Assembly: GCA_014523495.1 (NCBI GenBank)
Contig: JAATVM010000058.1
Span: 1 to 13,065 of the forward strand
DNA length: 13,065 nucleotides
Source of the DNA: Nitrososphaerales archaeon TH1920
GTDB lineage: Archaea > Thermoproteota > Nitrososphaeria > Nitrososphaerales > Nitrososphaeraceae
Reading direction: 5' to 3'
The notes beneath the pieces were generated by a model. That model had not been told where the DNA came from. It searched no databases and was given only the letters and a program-made list of their open reading frames with translations. Each line of letters starts with the position of its first letter. Position 1 is the stretch's first letter. Below are positions 7,365 to 13,065 of the stretch, in pieces. The translations under genes and the position numbers were made by a program.

Positions 7365-7613
7365 CATTACGGGATGAAATTCAACCTTGGCTCCCAAGTC
7401 TTGAAATAATGGTTCTGCTATAGTTGGTATCATGTCAGCTCTTTCAAAGTTAACAATAAATACAAATGTCCTATCTCCTCCTGCTTCGAAGAAATATGCT
7501 GCTTCAGCATTTACTTTTTTGATATAGGCATCAAGTTCTTGTAAAAACTTCGGGTTCTTCACGACTTTATTACCAGCTTCTGTAGGTATTTGTGCTCTTA
7601 CTATAAATCTCAT
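7332..7613 (-). CDS. Small ferredoxin-like alpha/beta protein, function unknown
   Basis: This encodes a 93-residue soluble protein from the ATG at 7613 (97 residues if a TTG at 7625 is used). A TATA box centred 24 bases before the ATG supports the shorter form as a leaderless message, and MRFIVRAQIP is the natural first strand. The pattern beta (MRFIVRAQIP), helix (PKFLQELDAYIKKV), beta (AEAAYFFEAGGDRTFVFIVNF), helix (IPTIAEPLFQDLGA), beta (KVEFHPVMLFED) is that of a dimeric alpha/beta barrel like muconolactone isomerase or the stress-responsive A/B barrels. The family is widespread but, as far as I recall, uncharacterised. It is divergent from the GCS2-like gene, with about 170 bases between them. 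Confidence 0.82.
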   Translation of the reverse strand: MRFIVRAQIPTEAGNKVVKNPKFLQELDAYIKKVNAEAAYFFEAGGDRTFVFIVNFERADMIPTIAEPLFQDLGAKVEFHPVMLFEDVKKALQ

Positions 7614-7632
7614 AAGTGTTATCAATTCACAT

Positions 7633-7640
7633 GATATAAA
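7633..7640 (-). promoter_or_regulatory. TATA box of the small alpha/beta protein gene
   Basis: On the - strand this reads TTTATATC, centred 24 bases before the ATG at 7613. It decides that start over the TTG at 7625. Confidence 0.5.
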
Positions 7641-7701
7641 AATCTTTGACGAGTCTTTAGATAAAATTCAAGGATAAGGGCTTTCTACACCTTAACCAAC
7701 G

Positions 7702-7713
7702 TCGTACATACGA
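7702..7713. promoter_or_regulatory. Small palindrome in the divergent gap
   Basis: TCGTA-ca-TACGA is a perfect 5-bp inverted repeat located roughly midway between two divergent starts. It could be an operator for either gene; it is short and no binding protein is suggested by the window. Confidence 0.25.
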
Positions 7714-7782
7714 ATCGAAGCAAATTCTATTAATCACACATAATTCAACTTAAATCCATAAGGAGCATGATATAACTTTGAA

Positions 7783-9027
7783 TTGAGTCATTCCATCCAG
7801 AGACAAATACAAGAGTTAAAAGGCCGTGTTCATCGTGACGCCGAAAGAATTGATGAAACTTTCAGGGTTGGCGTAGAGGTTGAAGCATGTTTATTAGACG
7901 AAAAAGGAATTCCCGTCAATGCTGAACCATTAATCAAAGAACTTCAAGGAACCACTTATGAAATTGATTATGAATATGGTAACTGTCAATTTGAATATAA
8001 AACCTCTCCGGTAGGAATGAACAATCTTGACTATCTTAATATTGTATTTGAGCAATTTATAGAAAATCTTGATAAATACATAAAAAAAGTATACATGGAA
8101 AAAGAAGTAATTCCTGTCTTTTTGGGTGCTAATCCTTCACCTGAAATTATGAAAGCAGGTCTAATTACTGATAAGCCGCGGTATAATAAACTAGCAACAT
8201 GGCAGAACAATATTCCAGATGTTGAAATCGACGGTGACAAATTTAGAGCAGCTTATGTTGCGACAGCTATTCAGGGATTTCATCTTCATCTACAGGGAAA
8301 AAATCCAATGAATACTGCAATAATGTTCAATCAAATATTAAATATAATATCTTCTGCAATTGTACTTGGTGCTAACAGCCGACTGTTTGCCGGTCGAGTA
8401 TACTCATTGCATGAACCAAGAATCCACTTGTACGATCAATCAGAACAACAAAATTCAGGATTCCCTGCAATTCCAAGATACCTAGATGGTGTTGAAAATT
8501 ACATAGACTACATTACATCTCGTGATCCAAATATTACTAAAGATTATTTCATGCTTGAGAAAGAAAGACATGATGATGCCCGAATCCGTATAGGACCTGA
8601 TTCTTATCGTGTAGAAACTAGAATCATGTCCGTTCAGCCAACCTCAAAAAGCTTAATGGCAATGGCAGAATTCTTTATTGGTTATTTGAGCAGGGCTATA
8701 CATGAAGAAAGGGAGCTAAGACCACTCCCTACATTAAGAGAGGAAAGAATGGCAGCAGTTCGATATGGCTACAACGCCAAGACTCATTTCAATATTATAG
8801 ATACAATGAAAAGCCAGCTTGATTTTGCGCGCAAAGGCTTGTCTGATTTAGGTATTAATGTTGGATTTCTCGATATCCTAGATAAAAGATTGGAAAATAG
8901 AAATTCTCCAGGGGAATATGTAGCAAAAATTTGGAGCGAAAAATTTAACGGCTCCGTTGACCAAACGATCTATGAAATTATCTCTGATATCTGGCAGAAG
9001 ACAAAAGAGAATCAACCTATTGTCTGA
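7783..9027 (+). CDS. GCS2-type carboxylate-amine ligase (glutamate-cysteine ligase-like)
   Basis: This 414-residue ATP-dependent ligase belongs to the glutamate-cysteine ligase fold. Key blocks are FRVGVEVEACLLDE (27-40, with E32 and E34), YGNCQFEYKTSP (65-76, E71), FHLHLQGKNP (166-175), ANSRLFAGR (197-205) and SYRVETRIMSVQPTSKS (274-290, E278 and R280), all expected around the ATP, metal and glutamate sites. Family members join glutamate to cysteine to make gamma-glutamylcysteine, or act as related amine ligases such as YbdK; the sequence alone does not settle which. The start is TTG at 7783: an in-frame TGA lies at 7768-7770 and no ATG follows nearby. Oddly, a good AAGGAG (7760-7765) lies ahead of an out-of-frame ATG-ATA-TAA. 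Neighbouring sulfur genes favour a thiol role. Confidence 0.88.
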   Translation: MSHSIQRQIQELKGRVHRDAERIDETFRVGVEVEACLLDEKGIPVNAEPLIKELQGTTYEIDYEYGNCQFEYKTSPVGMNNLDYLNIVFEQFIENLDKYIKKVYMEKEVIPVFLGANPSPEIMKAGLITDKPRYNKLATWQNNIPDVEIDGDKFRAAYVATAIQGFHLHLQGKNPMNTAIMFNQILNIISSAIVLGANSRLFAGRVYSLHEPRIHLYDQSEQQNSGFPAIPRYLDGVENYIDYITSRDPNITKDYFMLEKERHDDARIRIGPDSYRVETRIMSVQPTSKSLMAMAEFFIGYLSRAIHEERELRPLPTLREERMAAVRYGYNAKTHFNIIDTMKSQLDFARKGLSDLGINVGFLDILDKRLENRNSPGEYVAKIWSEKFNGSVDQTIYEIISDIWQKTKENQPIV

Positions 9028-9097
9028 TTAAATGGTCATATCGCATTAATACAATACAAAGCAGCTAAATAGAAAATTAGAACTCCAAACAATCCCC

Positions 9098-9107
9098 TTA
9101 TATAATA
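9098..9107 (+). promoter_or_regulatory. Candidate TATA box of the binding-protein gene
   Basis: TTATATAATA predicts a start near 9128 and a 67-base leader. A second TATA-like site at 9170-9176 would give a leaderless message. Between them lies TGCTT-N6-AAGCA (9150-9165), a weak operator candidate. Confidence 0.35.
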
Positions 9108-9194
9108 AAAGCACATCAGGGTCAAGATTATGCATATATTGTAGAATAATGCTTATTTGAAAGCACTCAAATATACTAAATTAAAAATAACGTT

Positions 9195-10328
9195 ATGAAC
9201 CAGAGATTATTTCTTTCAATAGTCAGTTTACTAATTATAACAGGAATAGTTGTACACCCTTTAATTTCAAATCATGGATATGCACAAGTAACGCAAAAAA
9301 AGGTATTTAGACTAGGATATTTTCCTAACATTACCCATGGGCAAGCAGTAATCGGAGTAGGAAATGGAGATTACCAGAAAGTTCTTGGAGACAACATAGA
9401 GCTAAAGACTTTCACATTCAATGCGGGACCATCAGCTATTGAAGCTCTCTTCGCAAAACAGGTCGATGCTACATATATAGGTCCAAATCCGACGGTGAAT
9501 GGCTATGTTGTATCCCAAGGAAAGGATGTTAGAGTAATTGCTGGCGCATCAAGTGGTGGTGCGGTATTCGTGGTAAGAAATGATTCTGGTATTCAATCGC
9601 CCAAGGACTTTGCTGGGAAAAAATTTGCATCACCCCAGATCGGAAACACTCAGGACGTTGCATTAAGGAAATATTTGCTTGATAACGGATACAAGACAAA
9701 GGACAAAGGTGGAAATGTTGAGGTCTTGCCTGTAAAGAATCCGGATATTTTGACATTATTTTTAAAGAAAGAAATCGATGGTGCTTGGGTTCCTGAACCA
9801 TGGGGTGAAAAGCTGATAAAAGAAGGTAATGGTAAACTGTTTTTGGATGAACGGACATTATGGCCAGATGGAAAATTTGTCACTGCAAATATAATTGTCA
9901 ATCCTGAATATCTTCGTTCTAATCCAGACGTGATAAAGAAGTTCTTGGAAGCACATGTTAACGAGACACAATGGATAAACAACCATAAAGAGGATGCACT
10001 GAAGACTTTCAATATTGAACTCAAGAGACTCACGGGACAAACTATTCCAGATGATCAACTCAAGGAAGCTTTCTCAAGACTAGAGCTAACTTACGATCCT
10101 TTACAACAAACACTAATCAAGTCTGCAAATGATGCATTTGACGTAGGGTTCCTCGGGAAAACAAGACCTGACTTGACTGGTATTTTTGAGCTGAACATTC
10201 TTAATCAAGTATTAAAAGATAAAGGACTTGAGAGTATCACAAGCACTTCTGCAAACCAGACTCTATCAACCAATAACGCTTCTTCAAGTAATGTGACGGA
10301 GAAATCAAGTACGACAATAAAAAAATAG
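9195..10328 (+). CDS. Exported substrate-binding protein, sulfonate/taurine/nitrate ABC type
   Basis: This 377-residue protein is of the SsuA/TauA/NMT1-like periplasmic-binding type II fold. Residues 1-30 are a signal peptide (MNQRLFLSIVSLLIITGIVV core, ending near HGYA). The mature part shows FRLGYFPNITHGQAVIGVG (38-56), the ATYIGPNPTVNGY motif (92-104), the FAGKKFASPQIGNTQDVALR hinge strand (139-158) and GAWVPEPWGEKL (196-207). No lipobox cysteine and no C-terminal membrane anchor are visible. The last 30 or so residues are Ser/Thr/Asn-rich with three N-glycosylation sequons (N354, N361, N366). No permease or ATPase gene lies next to it; the gene behind it is a truncated sulfurtransferase, so the ligand may be an organosulfur compound. 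That link is inference. Confidence 0.88.
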   Translation: MNQRLFLSIVSLLIITGIVVHPLISNHGYAQVTQKKVFRLGYFPNITHGQAVIGVGNGDYQKVLGDNIELKTFTFNAGPSAIEALFAKQVDATYIGPNPTVNGYVVSQGKDVRVIAGASSGGAVFVVRNDSGIQSPKDFAGKKFASPQIGNTQDVALRKYLLDNGYKTKDKGGNVEVLPVKNPDILTLFLKKEIDGAWVPEPWGEKLIKEGNGKLFLDERTLWPDGKFVTANIIVNPEYLRSNPDVIKKFLEAHVNETQWINNHKEDALKTFNIELKRLTGQTIPDDQLKEAFSRLELTYDPLQQTLIKSANDAFDVGFLGKTRPDLTGIFELNILNQVLKDKGLESITSTSANQTLSTNNASSSNVTEKSSTTIKK

Positions 10329-10334
10329 GATTTT

Positions 10335-10340
10335 GAGGAG
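10335..10340 (+). promoter_or_regulatory. Ribosome binding site of the sulfurtransferase stump
   Basis: GAGGAG lies 10 bases before the ATG at 10351, just after the binding-protein stop. It shows that the short ORF was built to be translated from the same mRNA. Confidence 0.55.
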
Positions 10341-10350
10341 AAACTGTCAA

Positions 10351-10500
10351 ATGACATCTAAATCTATATCGGAATCATCATACTCCCATCCAGAGGTCTA
10401 CGTAGATGCACAATGGTTAGAACACATACCTGATCCTAAACTTAGAATAGCTGGACTTTCAACGGAACGAATATTTCAAGTGACTGATATCTTAGTTTAG
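10351..10500 (+). pseudogene. N-terminal stump of a thiosulfate sulfurtransferase
   Basis: This ORF of 49 codons has a good Shine-Dalgarno site and starts 23 bases after the binding-protein stop. Residues 11-37 (SHPEVYVDAQWLEHIPDPKL, then RIAG) match, from memory, the start of two-domain rhodanese enzymes, whose usual opening is HPEVLV-(S/D)-T-x-W-L followed by a DPN-x-RIVEVD segment. The match fades after about residue 37 and a TAG follows at 10498-10500, whereas the full enzyme has about 280 residues. The rest of the gene is not visible in any frame before the convergent gene ends at 10578. It is most likely the leftover of a gene lost by deletion; a short functional peptide is possible but unlikely. 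The operon-like layout implies the intact enzyme once worked with the binding protein. Confidence 0.6.
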
Positions 10501-10577
10501 TAAAAAATGATGAAGTGTAAAGGTCCATTGCATAGTTCTACACCTTGTCATTCTCAAGATTTACTGAGTAGGAAAAT

Positions 10578-11822
10578 TTATTTTGGTTCCAAAGAGACCG
10601 CACAGGAGTTAGGGCCAGCTTCCAAATCAGGCATTTCCATCCCATCATATGGCAGCATTTTCTTGTTGATATCTATGATTGTTTTGTAGTTCATAGGTCT
10701 AGATGGTAAAGTGTCCGTTACAAAGTGAACAAATTCATCCTCGGTCATAGAGAGAAGTTTTATTTTTTTCTTTAGTGAACCAATTGTGTCAGATATTGGT
10801 ACTCCATGTTTTAGGGCGATTGAATTTCCATTAAAATGTGCAGGGAGTACCACAGTATTTTCTGGTAATTTGACTATTTTTTGATGATAGGTCTGATATA
10901 ATAGTCCAGCATATTTTCCAGCTTCTTCTGTTAAGTCAGGTCTTCCTACGCTATCAACAAACAAGGTGTCTCCAGTAAATAAACAGGAATATTGAAGATG
11001 GTCTTGTATACTCTTCTTTACATCAGTATCATCATAATACTCTATAAAAAAAGACATGCTACCATTTGTATGTCCAGGCGTATGAATAGCTCTTAGTGAA
11101 ATTTTCTTGGTTATTTCTATTTGATCTTGGTCTTTTATAAAATTGAGATTAATTTCTGAATTTTCGCTATTGTATTCCTCTAGTGAGCTAAAATACGACA
11201 AAGCTTTAGAGTTTGTCTCAGCGGTTATTGCCTTAGCTAATTTTGCTACTCCAGAAACATGATCAGCGTGTTGATGGGTGTCGATTATCTTTACTATTTT
11301 CAATTCATTTTCCTTGGCAACTTTCAGAAAAGCCTCATAAATCTCACGACTTGGATCTATAACTACTGCTGTGTTATCTTCTTTTGAAGATACAATGTAT
11401 CCCATACATCCTTTTGATATTCTTCTTATCTGCCATATTCTAAAGGGGGCTTCTTTAGGAACTGCAACTTCCGCAACATCGTAGACTTTATTCCAACCGG
11501 CCATTCCTCCCTTGACACTTTTAACATTATATCCTAATTGATTGAGCAGCCTTGCTGCCATCAATGACCTATTTCCATGTGCACAAACAGTAACAATTTC
11601 CTTATCTTTCGGAATCTCCTTTAACAGATTAGAATCATTCAAAAACAAACGATCAATGGGGATTAATTTAGGATTATCATGTTTATCATAGGATAATTTC
11701 CAAGATTCATATTCTTGAGGTGTTCGAACATCCAAAATAAAAATATTCTCGTGGTTATCGATTTTCTTTTTTAATTCATTAGGTTCTATTTCTTGACTAC
11801 TTCCAGTCTTTTGGCCATTCAT
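10578..11822 (-). CDS. Rhodanese + metallo-beta-lactamase fusion (persulfide dioxygenase-like)
   Basis: This 414-residue two-domain enzyme has a rhodanese domain at residues about 10-115 with the active-site loop CAHGNRS (C80 carries the persulfide), followed by a metallo-beta-lactamase domain of the ETHE1/persulfide-dioxygenase kind at about 125-340. Its metal ligands are visible: THQHADHVSG (H183, H185, D187, H188), HTPGHTNG (H251), LFTGDTLF (D285) and LPAHFNG (H329). A tail of about 60 residues ends the protein. The likely role is oxidation of a low-molecular-weight thiol persulfide to sulfite, with sulfur handed on by the rhodanese part. The domain order is the reverse of the better-known bacterial fusions, in which the rhodanese follows. 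The ATG at 11822 is the start. The promoter sits in a palindrome. The gene is divergent from the hemerythrin gene. Confidence 0.92.
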   Translation of the reverse strand: MNGQKTGSSQEIEPNELKKKIDNHENIFILDVRTPQEYESWKLSYDKHDNPKLIPIDRLFLNDSNLLKEIPKDKEIVTVCAHGNRSLMAARLLNQLGYNVKSVKGGMAGWNKVYDVAEVAVPKEAPFRIWQIRRISKGCMGYIVSSKEDNTAVVIDPSREIYEAFLKVAKENELKIVKIIDTHQHADHVSGVAKLAKAITAETNSKALSYFSSLEEYNSENSEINLNFIKDQDQIEITKKISLRAIHTPGHTNGSMSFFIEYYDDTDVKKSIQDHLQYSCLFTGDTLFVDSVGRPDLTEEAGKYAGLLYQTYHQKIVKLPENTVVLPAHFNGNSIALKHGVPISDTIGSLKKKIKLLSMTEDEFVHFVTDTLPSRPMNYKTIIDINKKMLPYDGMEMPDLEAGPNSCAVSLEPK

Positions 11823-11844
11823 ATGTCATTATACAAAACTAATC

Positions 11845-11877
11845 ATATTTGTAGGTTTAAATTTACGCCACAAATAT
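11845..11877 (-). promoter_or_regulatory. Perfect 8-bp inverted repeat centred on the fusion gene's TATA box
   Basis: ATATTTGT (11845-11852) and ACAAATAT (11870-11877) are exact reverse complements separated by 17 bases. The middle holds AAATTTAAA (11856-11864, TATA on the - strand), whose centre is about 38 bases before the ATG at 11822, so the start site should fall near 11835. A dimer bound here would block TBP, so a repressor operator is the natural reading. Confidence 0.55.
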
Positions 11878-11977
11878 CATATAACACACCGAAAATCAAG
11901 TTACAAATTCGGGCTATCAATCATTATTTGGTGTAAATGAATCAAGATACCGCAGTGCTAATTTAAATAAATATTAA

Positions 11978-12005
11978 GAACATGAGTGCGTGTTCATATG
12001 TGAAC
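11978..12005. promoter_or_regulatory. Three alternating GAACA/TGTTC half-sites
   Basis: GAACA (11978-11982), TGTTCA (11991-11996) and TGAAC (12001-12005) form two overlapping inverted repeats; the second is GTTCA-TATG-TGAAC. They lie just upstream of the hemerythrin gene's TATA box, a position typical of an archaeal activator or repressor. Confidence 0.4.
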
Positions 12006-12077
12006 TATTTTTTATTCCGCTTTATATCTATTTTTGGATTTAGCATTATTTTTCTTGTCAGCGCAAGTTTTGAATAA
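11982..12077 (+). other. Possible 31-residue membrane peptide ORF
   Basis: An ATG at 11982 opens 31 codons ending in TAA two bases before the hemerythrin TTG. The product has one hydrophobic segment (YFLFRFISIFGFSIIFLVSA). TATA-like TTTAAATA at 11962-11969 would start transcription after the ATG, and the ORF overlaps the candidate operator and the TATA box of the next gene. Chance is more likely than a real peptide. Confidence 0.18.
12021..12028 (+). promoter_or_regulatory. TATA box of the hemerythrin gene
   Basis: TTTATATC predicts a start near 12050 and a leader of about 30 bases to the TTG at 12080. Confidence 0.4.
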
Positions 12078-12079
12078 TT

Positions 12080-12634
12080 TTGAACGCTACGAAAGACTTG
12101 CAGCAAGATCATTTGTTGGTTAAACGACTTGGTAAGATTGCGAAGAAATGTTCTGATGCTTTATATAGCAATGTAGTTATTCCGATCGAAGATATCAAAA
12201 TAATATCAATGCTCATTCAAGAATTTGTTGATAAATTCCACCACGGTAAGGAAGAAAAAGCATATTTTCCACATATGAATGATAAGGATGACTATTCTGA
12301 AGACATACGAAAATTCTTGATAGAACATGAACTTGGTAGACGGATTGCCAGTATGTTAACGCAGAATTTAAAAGCTTGGGATAGTGGTTTTGATTCAAGG
12401 GAACCAGTTGCCAGATTCCTAAATGCATATTCGGTATTTATAAGTGCTCATACAGGCAAAGAAGATGTATTCTTTGATCTTGTGGAAGAGAAAGGTAAAT
12501 TGTCTGAAGAAGAACATTCCCTATTAATGAAACATTATAAAGTCTGTAGCAGCGATGTTGGAGGTAAAGTTAGAGTAGAACAGATGATAAAACTGATAGG
12601 ATATCTTGAAGAAAGAGAATGGATGAGAAAGTAA
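12080..12634 (+). CDS. Hemerythrin HHE domain protein
   Basis: This 184-residue four-helix-bundle protein carries the di-iron ligand pattern of hemerythrin-like HHE domains: H11 in QQDHLLV, H54 and E58 in FHHGKEEKAYFP (HxxxE), H83 in IEHELGRR, and H124 and E128 in SAHTGKEDVFF (HxxxE). All expected ligands are present, so oxygen, nitric oxide or iron binding is plausible; the true ligand is unknown. About 40 residues after the bundle form a further charged helix. There is no signal peptide, so it is cytoplasmic. The start is TTG at 12080; no ATG lies near the first ligand helix. It is divergent from the persulfide-oxidising fusion gene, which needs oxygen, so an oxygen-sensing or oxygen-scavenging role beside it would make sense as inference. 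Confidence 0.9.
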   Translation: MNATKDLQQDHLLVKRLGKIAKKCSDALYSNVVIPIEDIKIISMLIQEFVDKFHHGKEEKAYFPHMNDKDDYSEDIRKFLIEHELGRRIASMLTQNLKAWDSGFDSREPVARFLNAYSVFISAHTGKEDVFFDLVEEKGKLSEEEHSLLMKHYKVCSSDVGGKVRVEQMIKLIGYLEEREWMRK

Positions 12635-12726
12635 TGTTATTAGTTAATGATTGGATACTGAAAAATAGTACAAGTATAGTCAAGAATTTCATCCCGGAGT
12701 AAGTACTTACAGAAGTATATCACAAT

Positions 12727-12843
12727 TTAGATATTTTTCTTGAGTTCAGTATTTTTCAATCCACAGGTCAAACACTTGTACGATATAATCTTCTCAGTTT
12801 CCTTTTCAACTATCAAATTTTCACCACAACATGGACACTTCAT
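12727..12843 (-). CDS. 38-residue zinc-ribbon protein
   Basis: Reading the - strand from the ATG at 12843 gives 38 codons and a TAA. The product begins MKCPCCGENL and has a second knuckle YKCLTCGLKN, so C3/C6 and C24/C27 form a CxxC-x17-CxxC zinc ribbon that spans nearly the whole protein (C5 is an extra cysteine). A TATA-like ATTTAAGT lies about 30 bases before the ATG. Single zinc ribbons of this size are common in archaea and may bind nucleic acid or a protein partner; no specific role can be given. It lies about 40 bases after the stop of a further - strand ORF, so the two could be cotranscribed. Its 3' end faces the hemerythrin gene. Confidence 0.68.
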   Translation of the reverse strand: MKCPCCGENLIVEKETEKIISYKCLTCGLKNTELKKNI

Positions 12844-12883
12844 GGTTTAGTAATATAATTGAATCATCGTACTTAAATGGATT

Positions 12884-13065
12884 CTATTCGCCAGTAAGGT
12901 TATCATATTTAGATCTCTGCATGATAGATTCTGAAATATTCATTTTCTTGTATTCGGAGGTATACTCAGCCATAAGCGATCGGTCATAGCTAAAGAAATT
13001 CCGACTTGTAGTACTAGTATTCAAATTTCGAGTTAGTATCTTATGATTTTGTAAAACTAATGATA
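12884..13065 (-). CDS. 3' end of an unrecognised protein (partial)
   Basis: A - strand frame is open from the right window edge to a TAG at 12884-12886, giving about 59 residues. The part nearest the stop is polar and protein-like (RSLMAEYTSEYKKMNISESI, ending YDNLTGE). No motif was recognised. The upstream gene body lies outside the window, so neither start nor family can be given. It could instead begin at an internal ATG (MAEYTSEYKK, 35 residues). The lack of stops over 60 codons in AT-rich DNA is moderate support only. Confidence 0.4.
   Translation of the reverse strand, partial: SLVLQNHKILTRNLNTSTTSRNFFSYDRSLMAEYTSEYKKMNISESIMQRSKYDNLTGE

Noticed and set aside
9529..10058. Three - strand ORFs opposite the binding-protein gene
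   Set aside because: They are antisense shadows of a gene with clear domain motifs and have no promoter or motif of their own.
10507..10689. 60-codon + strand ORF as a possible continuation of the sulfurtransferase
   Set aside because: It mostly overlaps the 3' end of the rhodanese-metallo-beta-lactamase gene in antisense and shows no rhodanese motif.

Overview
The window is AT-rich and reads as chromosomal DNA of an ammonia-oxidising archaeon of the class Nitrososphaeria (Thaumarchaeota), most likely near Nitrososphaera/Nitrosocosmicus. This rests on an archaeal family B DNA polymerase, an F420-type PPOX protein, a pirin/HxlR pair, many TTG starts, TATA boxes about 25 bases before start codons (a leaderless pattern), and small secreted cysteine proteins. 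The genus is an inference, not a database result. No rRNA, tRNA, CRISPR array, insertion sequence or origin was recognised.

Left part (1-5111). The window opens in the 3' end of a + strand gene with a CxxC pair. It is followed by a DUF4760-like protein and a DUF72 protein. DUF72 converges, 8 bases apart, on a 741-residue family B DNA polymerase on the - strand. This polymerase keeps its synthetic aspartates, but none of its three exonuclease motifs is recognisable, as in archaeal PolB2-type enzymes. A pirin gene lies behind it on the - strand.

Middle part (5112-7782). Pirin is divergent from an HxlR-type regulator, and the shared gap carries four related 9-base repeats. Next come an F420/FMN-binding PPOX protein and an 81-residue exported four-cysteine protein followed by a nested hairpin. 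A poorly coding stretch of about 730 bases contains one start-less ORF, perhaps a decayed NitrOD5-like domain. A small alpha/beta-barrel-like protein closes this part.

Right part (7783-13065). Most genes here concern thiol, sulfur and redox chemistry. They are a glutamate-cysteine-ligase (GCS2)-like enzyme; an exported substrate-binding protein of the sulfonate/taurine/nitrate type without permease or ATPase; a 49-codon stump of a thiosulfate sulfurtransferase directly behind it; a protein with rhodanese first and ETHE1-like metallo-beta-lactamase second; and a hemerythrin-domain protein. The fusion gene's TATA box sits in the centre of a perfect 8-bp inverted repeat. Downstream are an unlisted 38-residue zinc-ribbon protein and the 3' end of another - strand gene.

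Working together (inference): the right part looks like a low-molecular-weight-thiol and persulfide module under local control. The pirin/HxlR/PPOX part looks like a separate redox-response group. The items most worth checking are the exonuclease-dead polymerase, the truncated sulfurtransferase, the palindrome around the fusion-gene promoter, and the small cysteine-rich secreted protein.
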